Assembly: GCF_040412425.1 (NCBI RefSeq)
Contig: NC_089782.1
Coordinates: forward strand, 27,636,736 to 27,700,735
Direction of reading: 5' to 3'
Origin: Macrobrachium rosenbergii
Taxonomy: Eukaryota > Arthropoda > Malacostraca > Decapoda > Palaemonidae
DNA: 64,000 nt
In this document: piece after piece, positions 24,850 to 37,960 of the stretch
How positions within the stretch are numbered: position 1 is the first letter of the stretch
How the letters are laid out: each line of letters begins with the position of its first letter
Notes under the pieces: model-generated
The model's input: only the letters and a program-made list of their open reading frames with translations
Told to the model about the DNA's origin: nothing
The model's database searches: none
Translations under genes and position numbers: made by a program

Positions 24850-25535
24850 GAATACCATTTCGGTGTTTGCGGACGGAAGGGTAGGCGCAGAAGGAGGAGG
24901 ATAAGATTAGGAAGAGAGGAAGGATAGGAGAAAGGGGAAAGAAAAGGTAGAAAGAAGAGAAAAGCATGATTAAGAGAAGGGAAGAAGAGAGAGAGATGTG
25001 CTAAAGAAAATGATAAATAGTAAGAGAAATTCGCTTTACGAAGGGAAGGAGAGAAAGGCCAGTAAGTAGGGTTAGGAGGAGGGGAAGAAGCCGACTATTT
25101 CAGAAACAGGAGAAAGGAGAAGAGAAGAAATATGTGAGGAAGGAGACTGAGTGGGAATGAAAGAAGGAAACTAGAAAAGACTGGAGAATGAGGCAACAGA
25201 GTTGAAGAGAGGCTGCTGTGTTGCATAATATTCATTATTGAAATATTTTTCACATTATTCACTTATTCAGTACTTTTATCCGTTTGATGTTCTTAACGGC
25301 ATTCATTAGAAAGAAGGAGATGAGAACAAAAACAAATAGAATCAAAATACTAAGACGCTAAATGAAGTAAGAATAGAAAAGAAAGTCTGCACATTTCTCT
25401 GCCTTATCGACGGCGCCTCCCCTCCACCTTTCGTTAGCTCGATCCCCGAAGAAAGCTTTTCTCCGGGTCCGCCGAAGATAAAAGAAAAAGTAAAAGTGAG
25501 ATTACGGTCATTACGGTTCAGGTAAAATGTAATTG
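24850..25535. other. Purine-rich non-coding DNA
   Basis: About 24,870-25,200 on the plus strand is strongly purine-biased ('GGAAGAGAGGAAGGATAGGAG' type words), a degenerate poly-purine tract without exact periodicity. No coding frame. Confidence 0.6.
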
Positions 25536-25540
<5 letters not shown>

Positions 25541-25603
<63 letters not shown>

Positions 25604-25708
25604 TATTTTAAGAAAATTAAACTCTAATGATGGAGTCGTTTCGAGCGAGTTTCTTCTTATGGAAATAATGAAATAAAACGTTATTTTCTTGTCTAGAAAT
25701 GGCAGATG

Positions 25709-25796
<88 letters not shown>

Positions 25797-25807
25797 TGTA
25801 TATACAT

Positions 25808-25884
<77 letters not shown>

Positions 25885-25937
25885 ATATATATATCTATGT
25901 ATGTATGTATGTATGTATGTATGTATGTATGTATGTA
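25541..25937. repeat. (GA)n, (AT)n and (GTAT)n arrays
   Basis: (GA)n at 25,541-25,600, (AT)n at about 25,711-25,790 and 25,817-25,894, then a (TATG)n tetranucleotide array at 25,895-25,937. All long frames here are repeat translations. Confidence 0.95.
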
Positions 25938-25939
25938 TA

Positions 25940-28140
25940 TAACATATATATAACTTTTATTTGTGTTTGTGTGTGTCGGTGTTTGTGTCGTAGTGGAGCA
26001 GATGTAAAGTTTGTTCATTTTTATCGACATTCACATTCAAATACTGGAATTTACTTAATAAAGGAATTATACATACACAAAATTACACTTGACTCGCATC
26101 GAACAATTTTTTTTTTTTTTTTTTTTTTTTTCAATTCAACTCCGCATCCCTATTAGCGTTTTAATAAATAAGTGATGGTGTAAAGTTCATTTTTTATTCC
26201 GGTAAAATTCCGAAATAGAAAAAAAAAGCAAAAGTAAATAACCGTTAATTTCAGCTGCACATTCATTAGTGTAATTGTCGTCGAATTGAGTTCCAGGAGC
26301 GGTTTTGAAAGCGCCCTGAAATTCCTTAGGGGCGTTTTGTTTTAATCCAGATCAATTGGACAATTAAAACTTCAACAATTAAGCACTGCCATTGTTACGA
26401 GGAGGAATATCCATCCCCCGATAGTCACGGTTTGGGAAACTGTAATAAACTACCTCAAGGAGATTGGGATCAATCAATCCATTAGAAGTTACAATCAGAT
26501 GCCGTCTTACCCTTCGTCTTTTCTGCTCGTTTCAGTCTTCCAAGTTTTCAGTCTTTGTCTCTACCCTGTTATGTGTGTGTGTGTGGGTTGCTGCTCTGTT
26601 TAGTTTAGGATGTGAAACGAGGTTTAGGACGGGGTGGGTCCCGTTTATAAATACCCAGACACTGCTTTCTCTTGCGCATTATTTTGCATTCTTGGGCATT
26701 GATCGTTAGATCTTGATAAAGAAATGGACTATTTTTCCGTCAGGCTTTTAACATATCTGTATGTTATTCCTTTAGTTCAGACATGTAACGTTGCTGTTTT
26801 CTTATGAGGATGGGCATATCCTTTGTCCATTTGATCCTATATAACGACATGTTACCTCTTAATAAGTCATACGGCCAAGAATTAAAGAAAGAAATGTCCC
26901 AAAACCTTTTGTCGAAAATGTGAGTATTATATGAGTTACCCATCTCACAAATGCGATGCCGTTTTCTTTTTAGATAAACTTTTTTTTAAGGAGAACCAAG
27001 TAGTTGAAGTATATTTAAATTTGGTGATGGCCGTTATCGTTTACTTACAAATGCTCATTTTATAAAGTCTTTTAGAGAATCGTCCTTTGACCAGCTAGTG
27101 CAGAAAACATCCAGACTCGTCCATTCTCACCTTATCGCGTTCTTTCAATACCGGGCATAATAATTTTCCAGTCTTTATTCACCTGACGTTATCGTTATTA
27201 AGTATGTTTATAAAAATAAACTCCTGGCTGCAGAAATATGATGAGTGATTGATGGATTAAAGATTCCCTGGCGTTGTGTCATCAACAAAAACATTATCAG
27301 TTATTTTTTACGAGAATGTAAAGAAGATACAACTGTCTGTATAGTGAACTGTAGGTCAGAAAACAACTTTAGACCATGAGGATATAACATTTATGTCAAA
27401 TATATATTTCTACTCTCTCTCCTCTATCTATATCCCTCTGATCTCTGTATTTCTGGTGATGGAAATTCATTTCTATATATGTGGTATATATATATATATC
27501 CCGTTGCTATATAACCAATTATAAGTATATCCTAGGTTTGTATGTTAATGCATATGTAAAACTAACGTATATACTTTTAGGTGTGTATGAATGTACGCAT
27601 GAGATTGCTTTCTTATAGGTCCAGCCCTGTTTATATTTGTGGTGCAGCCGGACTCATGACTGGCCTCCCAGCACTTCTGCCAGCTGTTGACGTCTGATTG
27701 CCGTTATTCTTCTTGTGTTACATCTCTAAGAAGAAGAAGAAGAAGGCAGAAGAGTAAGAAGAAGAAGAAGAGGGGAGGAGATTGTTTTTAACAACCCACT
27801 TATAGGGACTACTAAATTGTTTCTTAATCTTTGTAGTAATAATAGTAATAGTACTAGTTGTAATAATTATTAGTAATGTGAGTAGCAGAGAGAGGGGGAG
27901 AAGGGTGGATTCCCAGGGGTTCAGTTACCACTATTTTGATGTGACGGATATGTTCTTTATACTCTTGAAGACGGGTGACGCTTTCATAAGTATATTTATA
28001 GGGGTGAATGAGAAACAGTATCCATCTTCAAAAATGTTTTTTTTACTGTGTTTGTGTGCACTCTTTTGTGCGTCTGTGTGTGTGTTTATTGGTGCATTAT
28101 TAGTATAATTTAAAAAAAGGCATTTGAATATAGGCAAATC
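25940..28140. other. AT-rich non-coding DNA
   Basis: Contains a run of about 25 T at 26,107-26,131, a short (GAA)n patch (27,730-27,772) and ordinary AT-rich sequence. The frames 26,464-26,709 and 27,878-28,108 have no support. Confidence 0.4.
27448..27540 (+). mobile_element. SINE family 1, fragment
   Basis: Matches the body of the 42.1-kb SINE: 'TTTCTGGTGATGGAAATTCA', then 'TGTGG', then 'CCCGTTGCTATATAACCAATT'. A short (AT)n run has grown inside it. Confidence 0.65.
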
Positions 28141-28147
28141 ATTTTAA

Positions 28148-28228
28148 ATATGTATATATATATATATATTATATATATATAATATATATATATAAAACAT
28201 ATATATATATATATAAATAAAAAATATA

Positions 28229-28270
<42 letters not shown>
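28148..28270. repeat. (AT)n array, interrupted
   Basis: Imperfect (AT)n with two ATATAAA-type breaks. Confidence 0.9.
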
Positions 28271-28274
<4 letters not shown>

Positions 28275-28319
28275 CATAAATTGTTTTATAGACTGTTTCT
28301 CTGAAAAAATGATGGAAGA

Positions 28320-28580
28320 AGCCGCGTTCATTTAGCATTCCCAGATTTTACAAACCTCGTGAACGAACCCATTTGTAGTTCCAACCAAATGAACACACTC
28401 GCATGCCAATTACGACTTTTACTTTGATTAACTTCATGAACGTAGCCATTTCTACCATACTTACATGTATAATATCACGACCATCATGAACGAACCAATT
28501 GCCGTTCGGCTTTACAAATCTAAATGAACGCACCAACGAGCCCTGTCAAATCTGTGTTAAACGGACTTAATGAACGCACC
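28320..28580. repeat. Degenerate minisatellite, unit about 40-50 bp
   Basis: Variants of the word 'ATGAACGCACCC' recur at about 28,361, 28,388, 28,436, 28,487, 28,524 and 28,570, each followed by 'CATTT', 'CAATT' or 'CACTTACG'-type words. One more copy lies at 28,838 beyond a (GA)n array (28,660-28,718), so the array interrupts the minisatellite. Units are far from identical, so it is old. Confidence 0.75.
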
Positions 28581-28657
28581 CCACTTACGCTTAATAGATC
28601 TGATTTTGCAGTTTAATGAAATCGCTCGCTTTTGCTTTCTCGTTCACTTATCAGAAT

Positions 28658-28659
<2 letters not shown>

Positions 28660-28718
<59 letters not shown>
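28660..28718. repeat. (GA)n array
   Basis: A pure (GA)n microsatellite lying inside the ATGAACG minisatellite. Confidence 0.95.
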
Positions 28719-28726
<8 letters not shown>

Positions 28727-28849
28727 TCGGGATATGTATTTTTATTCGCGGTCGTTGATATCGGGTTAATTAATTTACGGTGCATTAGTTTAGTTAAGTA
28801 ATGAATGGTTATGAATGAGATTTATCTGCGGACTTAATGAACGCATCCG

Positions 28850-29360
28850 TAATTATTTGAATTTTGAGCCGGGGGCTCTGAACAGAGCATTACTTTGATG
28901 ATTGCAGGAACTGCAAGCAGAAAATTAATGTGTGTATATATGTATGTTGGTGTGTATATAGTTATATAACTCTTAGTATTATTGTGCGAAGGTTCGAATC
29001 CATCTAGGGAACTGAGAGTTTTTCGTTTTATTTCCCATTGAGATTCAAGGGTTTCAGTGATGAAAGGATCCAAAAATGCAGACTGAGAAGGTGAAAGGCA
29101 TTGTGGCTATTGACATTACTCTTGCGCATTTTCACAAACACACACACACACAAACAAATATAATTAATGTAATGCGTTTATGTGTGTGTGTTTAAAACGT
29201 GTGTATGCCCTTATCAACGCATTTATGAATAAGAAGTCGGCATCTCAGCAAACAAGCAAGCCTTTCCTCATACGCATGTGCGCATGTTGGTTTGATGTGC
29301 GTTCTTAATTAAGTCGCCACACTTGTTTGTCTTACTATCTTGTATCTCTGGAACAGCTGC
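28850..29360. other. Non-coding DNA
   Basis: A B-box-like word 'GGTTCGAATCC' near 28,990 could be a SINE scrap, but no A box is seen. Short CA/GT runs lie at about 29,139-29,152 and 29,180-29,190. Confidence 0.35.
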
Positions 29361-29361
29361 C

Positions 29362-29364
<3 letters not shown>

Positions 29365-29403
<39 letters not shown>

Positions 29404-29406
29404 ATG

Positions 29407-29455
<49 letters not shown>

Positions 29456-29520
29456 TATTATTATTATATATATATATCATATAAATATATACATATATAT
29501 ATACACACACACACACACAC

Positions 29521-29581
<61 letters not shown>

Positions 29582-29590
29582 TATATGTAT
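29365..29590. repeat. (CT)n, (AT)n, (ATT)n and (CA)n compound array
   Basis: (CT)n at 29,365-29,399, then (AT)n blocks to 29,455, a short (ATT)n, (CA)n at about 29,503-29,521 and a further (AT)n to 29,590. A compound microsatellite. Confidence 0.95.
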
Positions 29591-29639
29591 ATACATACTA
29601 TAATCTCTTAGAAGGTATTTCTCTTGTGTTGCGAGACGT

Positions 29640-30000
29640 TGTCAGCCACATGCCATTACAGTGGCTGCGACCACCCACAATTGACTAACTGCTAAGTAAA
29701 ACGTATTTCTTTTTTTGCACGGGTAGATTATGAATGATAAACCTCCGGGATTATATAATAGTAATATAACGTATTGGTACTCAAACGGACATTCGAAACA
29801 ATTCATTAGGCCCATACGTTTCTTTCTATTTAAAGAAGGGTTTAAAATGCTTGTCATTCTTTCTTTATCCACAGCTCTTACTCATCCACCACCTGTCGCT
29901 GTCTGTCTATTTCGCCGCTTGTGGCGACAAGAGGGTCGCTGAGAATGAGCCATGCCCTTTACTAAAAGTGCCCAGATGTATTGAATTTTGGCCCATCGTA

Positions 30001-30060
<60 letters not shown>

Positions 30061-31645
30061 TTAATTTTTTTTTTTTGTTTTTGTTTTCACTCCATCTGCA
30101 GTAAATTTCAAAATGGCAGTATGTTCCAAGTTCACATCTGAGTCATTATTTTTGCCAATTTCAGAAATCACCTGAAGATATAGGGGTTTGTAATGGCGGG
30201 CCGAGAGAATGTGAGTTACGACCAAGATTCAATTTTCTTTTAGGTTTACAGCCATTCAAGGGTCATAATTTCTCGTTACATACTCAGTTATAAATATATT
30301 TTAGTATTTTTATTTGCATTTGCGTATTCAGATTTTGAATAAGTATCTTGACTGGCGTCACCAACCCGTTCAGACAACAGTGGGTCTGGAAATAATGTAA
30401 AAAAATAGATCATGATACGTCAGTTGTCGCTGACATTTAACCTACCATGCCACCCAGATGAGGACCTGGTGGCATGAGTCTACTAGCATCCTGTATACTG
30501 TATGAACACCATGTGTACAGATGCTGCATGGTCCATCTTTTCTATGTAGAAGTAATGAAAAAAGGACAGTTAACCATTTAGGGAGAAGCCTATGGAATTG
30601 TCAGATCAATAGCCTTCACCAGCCCAGGCCCGAAGGAGAGGAATGAACACCAGACCTGTCTCTTGAGAAGGAGAAAGAGAAGCTACTTTGCTGTAAGGGG
30701 AAGTAGGGTCAAGAAGCGCGCCAAGGTCAACGGGGTCACTAATCAGGTGATTTGCCACTGATTCAAACCTACGGAGGAGGGAGGCCGGGAAGGAAGCAAC
30801 CAGAATCTTAGACCAGTATTCAGAAAAGCTATTGATAAGCCAAAATAGATCTTTACTGACCAGGATGAGGAAAAATGCTTTGCAGATTCAATCATTTGCA
30901 CAGCGTGATATCTCCAACACAAGTTAGAGTTAACTATAAACTGCTAAGGGTTTGATAGGCATGGAAGCATCCATTTCATTTTCGTCAGACACAACTGAGG
31001 AATCCGATGACAGACGAAACCTATATTCACTGTATCTTGGAGTCAGTTAAATTGAATCATTCATAGGTTCTCCATTTAGGTTAGGCTTGCAAGGTCACAG
31101 ATAATAAAGAAAGCAATCGCTATCCAGGATTAAAAACAAAACAAGAGAGTATTCGGAAACTTATAATAAATCCATTCTTTATGCTGTCGGTGTACATAAG
31201 CATTCTCATTTTATTCGTACGAATTTGATCTGTAAACCCAGAGTGTAATCGATTGTTAATTTGGTTTAAAGGCCTGCTCTTGATCTATGCATTACTTTTT
31301 CGTTAGTTTCCAATGTCGTGTTCTAAATAATGCAACTGAATACTTCTAGTACCTCAAACTTTTAGTCTCATTTCTTAGTACAGTGTAACTACATTCCTTG
31401 TTGTACTTTTTGTCAGTGTAATAATCTTTCAAATTTCTTTTGCTTGGTGTTTATTTACTGAATTTTTTCCTTTGGTTAGCATCAGCCGTTCACTATTACG
31501 ATATTACAAAAGTCTTGAGTCAGATCATAACTACGCAGTGAGTAGATATTATGCAAATCCCTTTTTCTAAGAACAGTGATGTAACGCATTCACTGTCAGC
31601 TGGAGTTCACAGAGCAGAACTGGCGTCACCGAAATTAATATATCT
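29640..31645. other. Non-coding DNA with a (CT)n array and a hairpin
   Basis: Contains (CT)n at 30,003-30,058. A hairpin with arms 'CATGCCACC' and 'GGTGGCATG' lies at 30,446-30,475; the stem extends by CAG/CTG with one bulge. No coding frame is supported. Confidence 0.4.
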
Positions 31646-31649
<4 letters not shown>

Positions 31650-31716
<67 letters not shown>

Positions 31717-32754
31717 CGCTTTAATTCATATCACTTCCAGCAGATGAAAACTGTATCTTTAAGATATATCTAAATAAAAAATAAAAAAAAGAATCGCCTC
31801 TTCTGATCCTCGCCCGAAACTCCCCATCCGATCCTGTGGAAGGAACTTATTGGTGGAAGGACCCTATAAGCTCCTCCCGTAGGACTCGAAGAGTCGCGGC
31901 AGCCGAAGGATCTTTTTTCCAATCTCGGAGGCGAACCGCCTCATTGAAATACACCAAAGAAGAAGAAGAAGAAGAAGAAGAAGAAGAAGAAAGGAGGAAA
32001 TAGATTAAAGAAGCCAACCGTCGAACGGTTATAAAATGGGGACCGTTTCTATTACCGTGCCTCATTCTTAAACATTGAGATGCTTTTTGAGTTGGAAGTT
32101 TATTCTCTCTCTCTCTAGTTTCGAAGGGATTATTTTATCTCGGAAGCTCCCATCTGTGGTGGGGGACTTTTATGCGGTGATATAAAATCGAATGTAATTT
32201 TCAAGCTGTTGGATATTTTAGAGCTTAAATTTCACAGCTCAGCTTATTCAGTGCAGTACAAACCAGCAACGCCAGCAGCTTGGTAATCCTCATACTAAGC
32301 TAAATACAGAATGTAGAAATGTAGAATTAAGAAGCATATAAAATTTCAGCATCAAGTAGTCGTGATATATCCCAAAATACCACACCATAAACTAACCCAG
32401 AAGATAAAGAAAATCATTAATATAATAATGAAATGAGAAATACCCAAAGAAGGAAGTTATCAGAAGAGAGTGAGGCGTCTGAATATTATGGCGGGCCAGA
32501 CGCTCCGAAGCCGTTATGACGTTGGAGGCTCCCGGTTTGTTTACAGCGGGAAGAGGAAGAAGAAAAGAAAAGAAAAAGAGGAGGGGGGGAGGAGAGGGGT
32601 AAACGGGAAAAAAGGAGTGGGAAAAGAAGTCGATAATGATTTGAGAGAGAGAGAGAGAGAGAATCATCTGATGATGGTCTCTCCTTTCAAGGTCTGGAGA
32701 GTGCTATTCCGTTTCCATAACCATTTTCATTTGCATTTAGTTTTACTTTGGTGT

Positions 32755-32791
<37 letters not shown>
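31650..32791. repeat. (GA)n and (GAA)n arrays
   Basis: (GA)n at 31,650-31,713, (AGA)n at 31,961-31,991, short (GA)n at 32,643-32,662 and (GA)n at 32,756-32,791. The sequence between is non-coding. A purine-rich patch lies at 32,548-32,630. The serine run in the minus frame at 31,847-32,065 is the (AGA)n array. Confidence 0.9.
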
Positions 32792-32793
<2 letters not shown>

Positions 32794-32905
32794 AGTGTTT
32801 TTATGGGGAAAGACGAAGTCAATTTTACGTGAGAAACTAAGAATATTTTTAACTATATAATTACATTAACCTCGATGTACACATTTGATTGTTTTTCCAT
32901 GAATG

Positions 32906-32907
<2 letters not shown>

Positions 32908-32999
<92 letters not shown>

Positions 33000-33218
33000 C
33001 ATACACATTTCCGATCCCCTTACATAGTGACTTCAGAGAAATAACAAGACTATGGTCATTGTGAAATTCGTATTCTATTTAAGGAATCATGGATGAACCC
33101 TCTGTGCAGGAAACTTCCATACCATTCGTCATATCATTTCCGCACACAGGAGACTCGTCAGCCCGACATTGAACACCCACTTCATTCCGCACGCTGCAGA
33201 ATTCATTTCGTCTTTCAC

Positions 33219-33257
<39 letters not shown>
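32908..33257. repeat. (AT)n and (TATC)n arrays
   Basis: (AT)n at 32,908-32,997 and a tetranucleotide (CTAT)n array at 33,221-33,257. The stretch between is non-coding. Confidence 0.95.
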
Positions 33258-33259
33258 CG

Positions 33260-33480
33260 AACTGTGCATAAATCCTTTAGCAACCCATCATCCTCCATTC
33301 TTTCCACTTGATCGAACCATGTCAGGAACAATTTAATCCTTTCTCTATCCTATTCTGATCTTTATACCAGTTCTGTGTATATCAACATTTCTTACCCTTT
33401 TAGTCATAACTGTAATGCATGTTAATAGCTTAAATCTATTTTATTTTATTCTCATTCAACATCAGCTTCATGCGGGTAGG

Positions 33481-33522
<42 letters not shown>

Positions 33523-34010
33523 ATGCATTTAATTCGCAAATGATAGAGAAAAGGCCTTAGCTCAGGACATTAGCACAGCTTACGAGGAGAAAAGATAAAA
33601 AAAAAATATGAAACGTAAAACAATATGATAATACAAGAGAAAGCCTTCACGAAGAAAACTGAGTGTAATTAAGACGAAGTGGAATCCTTCTCCAGGTAAT
33701 GATGTTAATTTGACTACGAGCAGCAATTTAGACAAGAAGAGAATAAAGAATGTCCTCATTCATATCGTCCCTTCAAGAACGGTGTGCTTTGCGAGGATGC
33801 GTTGCGGGGGCCTTGCAGTGAAGACAAATGGGATTAAAATTATTCTTCTTTTCTTTTTTTTTTTTTTTTTTGGAAGCTGCGCTCAACTGCGCGAGGGGGA
33901 AACGACCCCCAAGAGCTTAATTTGAAGGCGATGAAGACATTTGTCGAAAACTTGCAGGAGATGAAAGTTAAATCTTTGGCTGTAAGATAATCACTTCTAG
34001 AGTATTTATT
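33260..34010. other. Non-coding DNA with a short (GA)n
   Basis: (GA)n at 33,483-33,520 and a run of about 18 T at 33,852-33,870. No recognised gene. Confidence 0.4.
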
Positions 34011-34019
34011 TTTAAATAT

Positions 34020-34166
<147 letters not shown>

Positions 34167-34608
34167 TATTACCCCACTCACATGTAAACACGTGAGTATG
34201 TACGCATGTGTATTTTCCTACGACTCGTGGCGTAGAATTTATTAACATAATGACGCTGTCATTTGCATATCTCCTCTTATCTTGATAATTCCGGGGGTTC
34301 TTGGTCAATTCCTACCTTTCTTTTTTCAGACACTTTCCTAACGTTCTGAAATGTACATATTTATTGTTTGTTTTTTGTGGCGTTATTGAAATATCTCCGC
34401 GATTTTGGGTGATTTCATTTAAATTGTAAAATCTAGAATCAGTTTCTCAATTTATTGTTAATTTTTCTCGAGTTGTTTCTGTTTTTTCATTACTTCATTT
34501 ATTTGACTATTCATTGTACTCCTCAGGCTTTCTCTTATCCTTCATCATTACCCAAATTATTAGTATGATTAGTTTTAACTTCTTAACGCGCAACTTTGGT
34601 ATTTGATA

Positions 34609-34612
<4 letters not shown>

Positions 34613-34666
<54 letters not shown>
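34613..34666. repeat. (CT)n array
   Basis: A pure (CT)n microsatellite of about 54 bases. Confidence 0.95.
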
Positions 34667-34669
<3 letters not shown>

Positions 34670-34703
34670 CATCTTTGGCTCGCCGTCCTGACGTACATGG
34701 TCA

Positions 34704-35054
34704 TTGCCCCTCCACCCAAGTTTCCAGACTCCTGGCTTTACATCAGAAAACTCCTCTCAGACCTATGCGCAGGAAAGCCAACATAATCGAGCATCCTTTT
34801 CAGACATCTTCCAAGCTCCTCCTCCTCCTCCTCCTCCTCCTCCTCCTCCTCCTCCAAGCTCCGCTATTACAAATACTACTACTACCGCTCCTGCTCTCCG
34901 CGTAGTACCTATCTGCCACAAACTTCCTCCTCTCCCTCCCGAGGATTTAGCTCCGTTCTTTTCTCCCCAGCAGTGGCTGCGTTATCCCCACAGCAGCAGC
35001 CGTCTTCTCTTCGGCTTTTATGCAGAACTGCGTTCGATGATGATGGCGCCGTAG
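34704..35054 (+). CDS. Possible proline-rich ORF or exon, unrecognised, weak
   Basis: This 116-codon frame is one of very few not made mainly of dinucleotide repeat. It lies in a GC-richer stretch (about 34,680-35,060). The middle is a run of about 13 Pro encoded by a (CTC/CCT)n array at 34,818-34,854, and after that a Pro/Leu/Ser-rich tail. I do not recognise the protein. An overlapping plus frame (34,603-34,905) is also open, because the trinucleotide array opens all frames. It could equally be non-coding CT-rich DNA. No splice sites or promoter decide it. Confidence 0.12.
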   Translation: MPLHPSFQTPGFTSENSSQTYAQESQHNRASFSDIFQAPPPPPPPPPPPPPSSAITNTTTTAPALRVVPICHKLPPLPPEDLAPFFSPQQWLRYPHSSSRLLFGFYAELRSMMMAP

Positions 35055-35164
35055 ACGAGCAGTAGTCGTTAGGACGGATGAAAAACCGCGAAGAGGTGAT
35101 AAGGAGGAGGCTTCCATATCCCGGGAAAGGGAAAGAATAGGGGCGGTTTTCTGGGTGGGTGGGT

Positions 35165-35595
35165 GGGTGGCTGGAGGGACGAGTTGGTTGATGGGACGAA
35201 TTGGCTGGAGGGTCGAGTTGGTTGATGGGACGAATTGGCTGGAGGGTCGAGTTGGTTGATGGGACGAACTGCCTGGAGGGACGAGTTGGTTGATGGGACG
35301 AATTGGCTGGAGGGTCGAGTTGGTTGATGGGACGAATTGGCTGGAGGGTCGAGTTGGTTGATGGGACGAACTGCCTGGAGGGTCGAGTTGGTTGATGGGA
35401 CGAATTGGCTGGAGGGTCGAGTCGGTTGGTGGGACGAATTGGCAGGAGGGTCGAGTTGGTTGGTGGGACGGATTGGCTGGAGGGTCGAGTTGGTTGATGG
35501 GACGAATTGGCTGGAGGGACGAATTGGCTGGAGGGACGAATTGGCAGGAGGGACGAGTTGGTTGGTGGGACGAATTGGCGGGAGGGACGAATTGG
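35165..35595. repeat. 17-bp / 34-bp minisatellite
   Basis: A clean tandem array of alternating 17-bp monomers, 'ACGAATTGGCTGGAGGG' and 'TCGAGTTGGTTGATGGG' (34-bp dimer), with variants such as GGCAGG for GGCTGG and CTGCCTGG for TTGGCTGG. There are about 25 monomers. It begins after a (GGTG)n patch at 35,153-35,171. Neither 17 nor 34 is a multiple of three, yet a minus frame stays open across the whole array (35,069-35,608), and plus frames stay open in parts. This follows from a monomer lacking stop words and is not evidence of a gene. Confidence 0.95.
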
Positions 35596-35609
35596 TCGTT
35601 ATATTCATT

Positions 35610-36190
35610 TTTCCTTTTTGCTAGACGGAAGAAGATTTATTTGCCTTACGTGCAGTTAGGGCTGTAGAGACGAATGAATCTTTGTTTTTTGGGAAAGGTC
35701 AGAGGGTCGTATTCTTCTTAGTCCTTTCTCTTGACAGAGCAGCATTTAAGATAGTTAATAATTTTTTTCCTTGGGCAGAACGATTCACTTGAGAACAAAA
35801 GCAGGGGGCAGACCGTCATGCACATGCAGTGGCTGCTTTTCTCCAATAAATTCTCGGGGAAGTTAATTTTTAGTGTGATTTTCCACAAGGCTCTTGTCAT
35901 TTCCGTAGTTTTATTTTCTCGTTATGAAATTCAAGACTGGACCAAACACCGAACTAAGTGAAAAGATCTTCCCAGTTTTATCGGTTACTTTTTGTGGTCC
36001 TTCAAGTTTTATCTTTTGGGAGATCTTGAATCCATTTCCCGATGAATAGCTGATTTAGACTGCTTGGTCAGGTGCCTGGAAGTTTCTTTTTCTTTTTTTC
36101 TTTTTTTTTAAGCGGATTAGACTTAGATATGGATCCTTTTTGCTGCTGGGGAAAAACTTTCTCCGGAGACGTGAACTTACTTAGCCATTT

Positions 36191-36239
<49 letters not shown>

Positions 36240-37625
36240 ATACAGAAATACTCACACACACATATGTTTGTATGTTCTATTGTTGTAATAGCACAAGAAA
36301 TAAAAAAAAAACACATAATCATAGACATAGCCTTTATTTCATCAGACTTTCCGAGACTTTGCAAAGTATTTTATATATGAGTTTGTATATTTAGGCAGAA
36401 GGCTTAACGTGGCATACCTGACTATTTCTGTACTCGAACAAACAACTTGAGGGCAAAAGAAGTTAAGAATTCCTATAATTACCGTTTAGTCTCCTCGTGA
36501 ATTCCCGTTGGTATGCGGAGAGCGTATTTGGAACGGGATCAAAATAAAAAAAAAAATGAAGGGTTTGAAGAAGTTTGTTTTCTTAATTGCTCTCGATTTC
36601 GGAAAAATTGAGAAGTTGGAGATTAATTCCCTCCGTGTTACCAGTATTTTCTTCTGTAATAACTGGTATTTTCTTAAATAAAAGAAAATTTTAAAGATAA
36701 TATTTTGCAGCATTCATGTTGACGGCTGGTTATTCTTTGCTGCATCGTCAAAGGGTTGGTTTTGTCACTGGACTATGTTCCCGAATGTTACATTTTGGAT
36801 TTGCATTCCCACGGAACGTCCTCTTCTTTTCTGCTCCAATTCTGTTTATGTGATCCATGATTGTCTTCTCTTCTCAAGAATTATGTGAGGTTGGACTCTC
36901 TCTTCAGTTTATGCTTTTACTGTCCTGTCGTTTTTGTCGAAAATTTCCTTTGGTCTCTTATTTTTCCTCTCGCTTTTACGCTATTTTCCATGAAAGGTTA
37001 GTGTGTTAGTTTCAATTTCTTTTAGTTTCATTCTTTTAGCGAGAGATTCCCATTTCTTCTACCTTCGTCTCGTAATATTTAATTAAAAGATGGATGTTTT
37101 CATTCCAGTTCGTTATAGTTTTCTCTGTTACGTCCAAGAAAGAATAAACTTTATTTGGTATCTGAGCTTTTTCCTGAGAAGTCCGTTTTTTTTCTTTTTG
37201 TTGAATCCCTTTTGAACATATGTTCGTGTTCATTTTTCATTATGCGATTTACAGGACGTATGATTTTTCCAGTCTTTCATGTAACAGTAGGAAAAATTTA
37301 AAGCTGTAAAATCTGCAAGGAAAAAAAATTACTTGTATCGCGCACAAAACTCTGAGGCCGTTTGGAAACGATTGCTTCCAGTATATTCCGTTTTTCCTGA
37401 GGTTCAGTGCGAGAGTTATCGAAATATTGACAAAACTAATGAATTAAAAACGTGCATTTACCTGTCTCTTGACTGGGCAAGCAAGCTGATTATATGTAAC
37501 AGTTGATTGGAGCGCAAGATGTATTTGCAGATGTACTTGTTGACAAATGCATCAAGAAATGCAAACAAATACAAAAATCCTGGATATTTCGGTGTCAGAC
37601 AGACAAGTTATTTTTTTTTTGATAA
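35610..37625. other. AT-rich non-coding DNA with one (CT)n array
   Basis: (CT)n at 36,194-36,236 and pyrimidine-rich patches near 36,085-36,110. No coding frame recognised. Confidence 0.4.
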
Positions 37626-37630
37626 GTAAA

Positions 37631-37632
<2 letters not shown>

Positions 37633-37697
<65 letters not shown>

Positions 37698-37751
37698 TTG
37701 TGTCAATGTCAAGTTATTTTTTTCACTTGATAATGCAGACTCTTTGATAAA

Positions 37752-37811
<60 letters not shown>

Positions 37812-37874
37812 GCTGATTTCAGTGTCAGTGTCAAGTTATTTTTTTCACTTGATAGATGCAGACTCTTTGATAAA

Positions 37875-37960
<86 letters not shown>

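Noticed and set aside
35069..35608. 179-codon Pro/Ser/Asn-rich repeat protein on the minus strand
   Set aside because: Lies entirely in a 17-bp minisatellite whose monomer lacks stop words; no promoter, splice signal or conserved flank.
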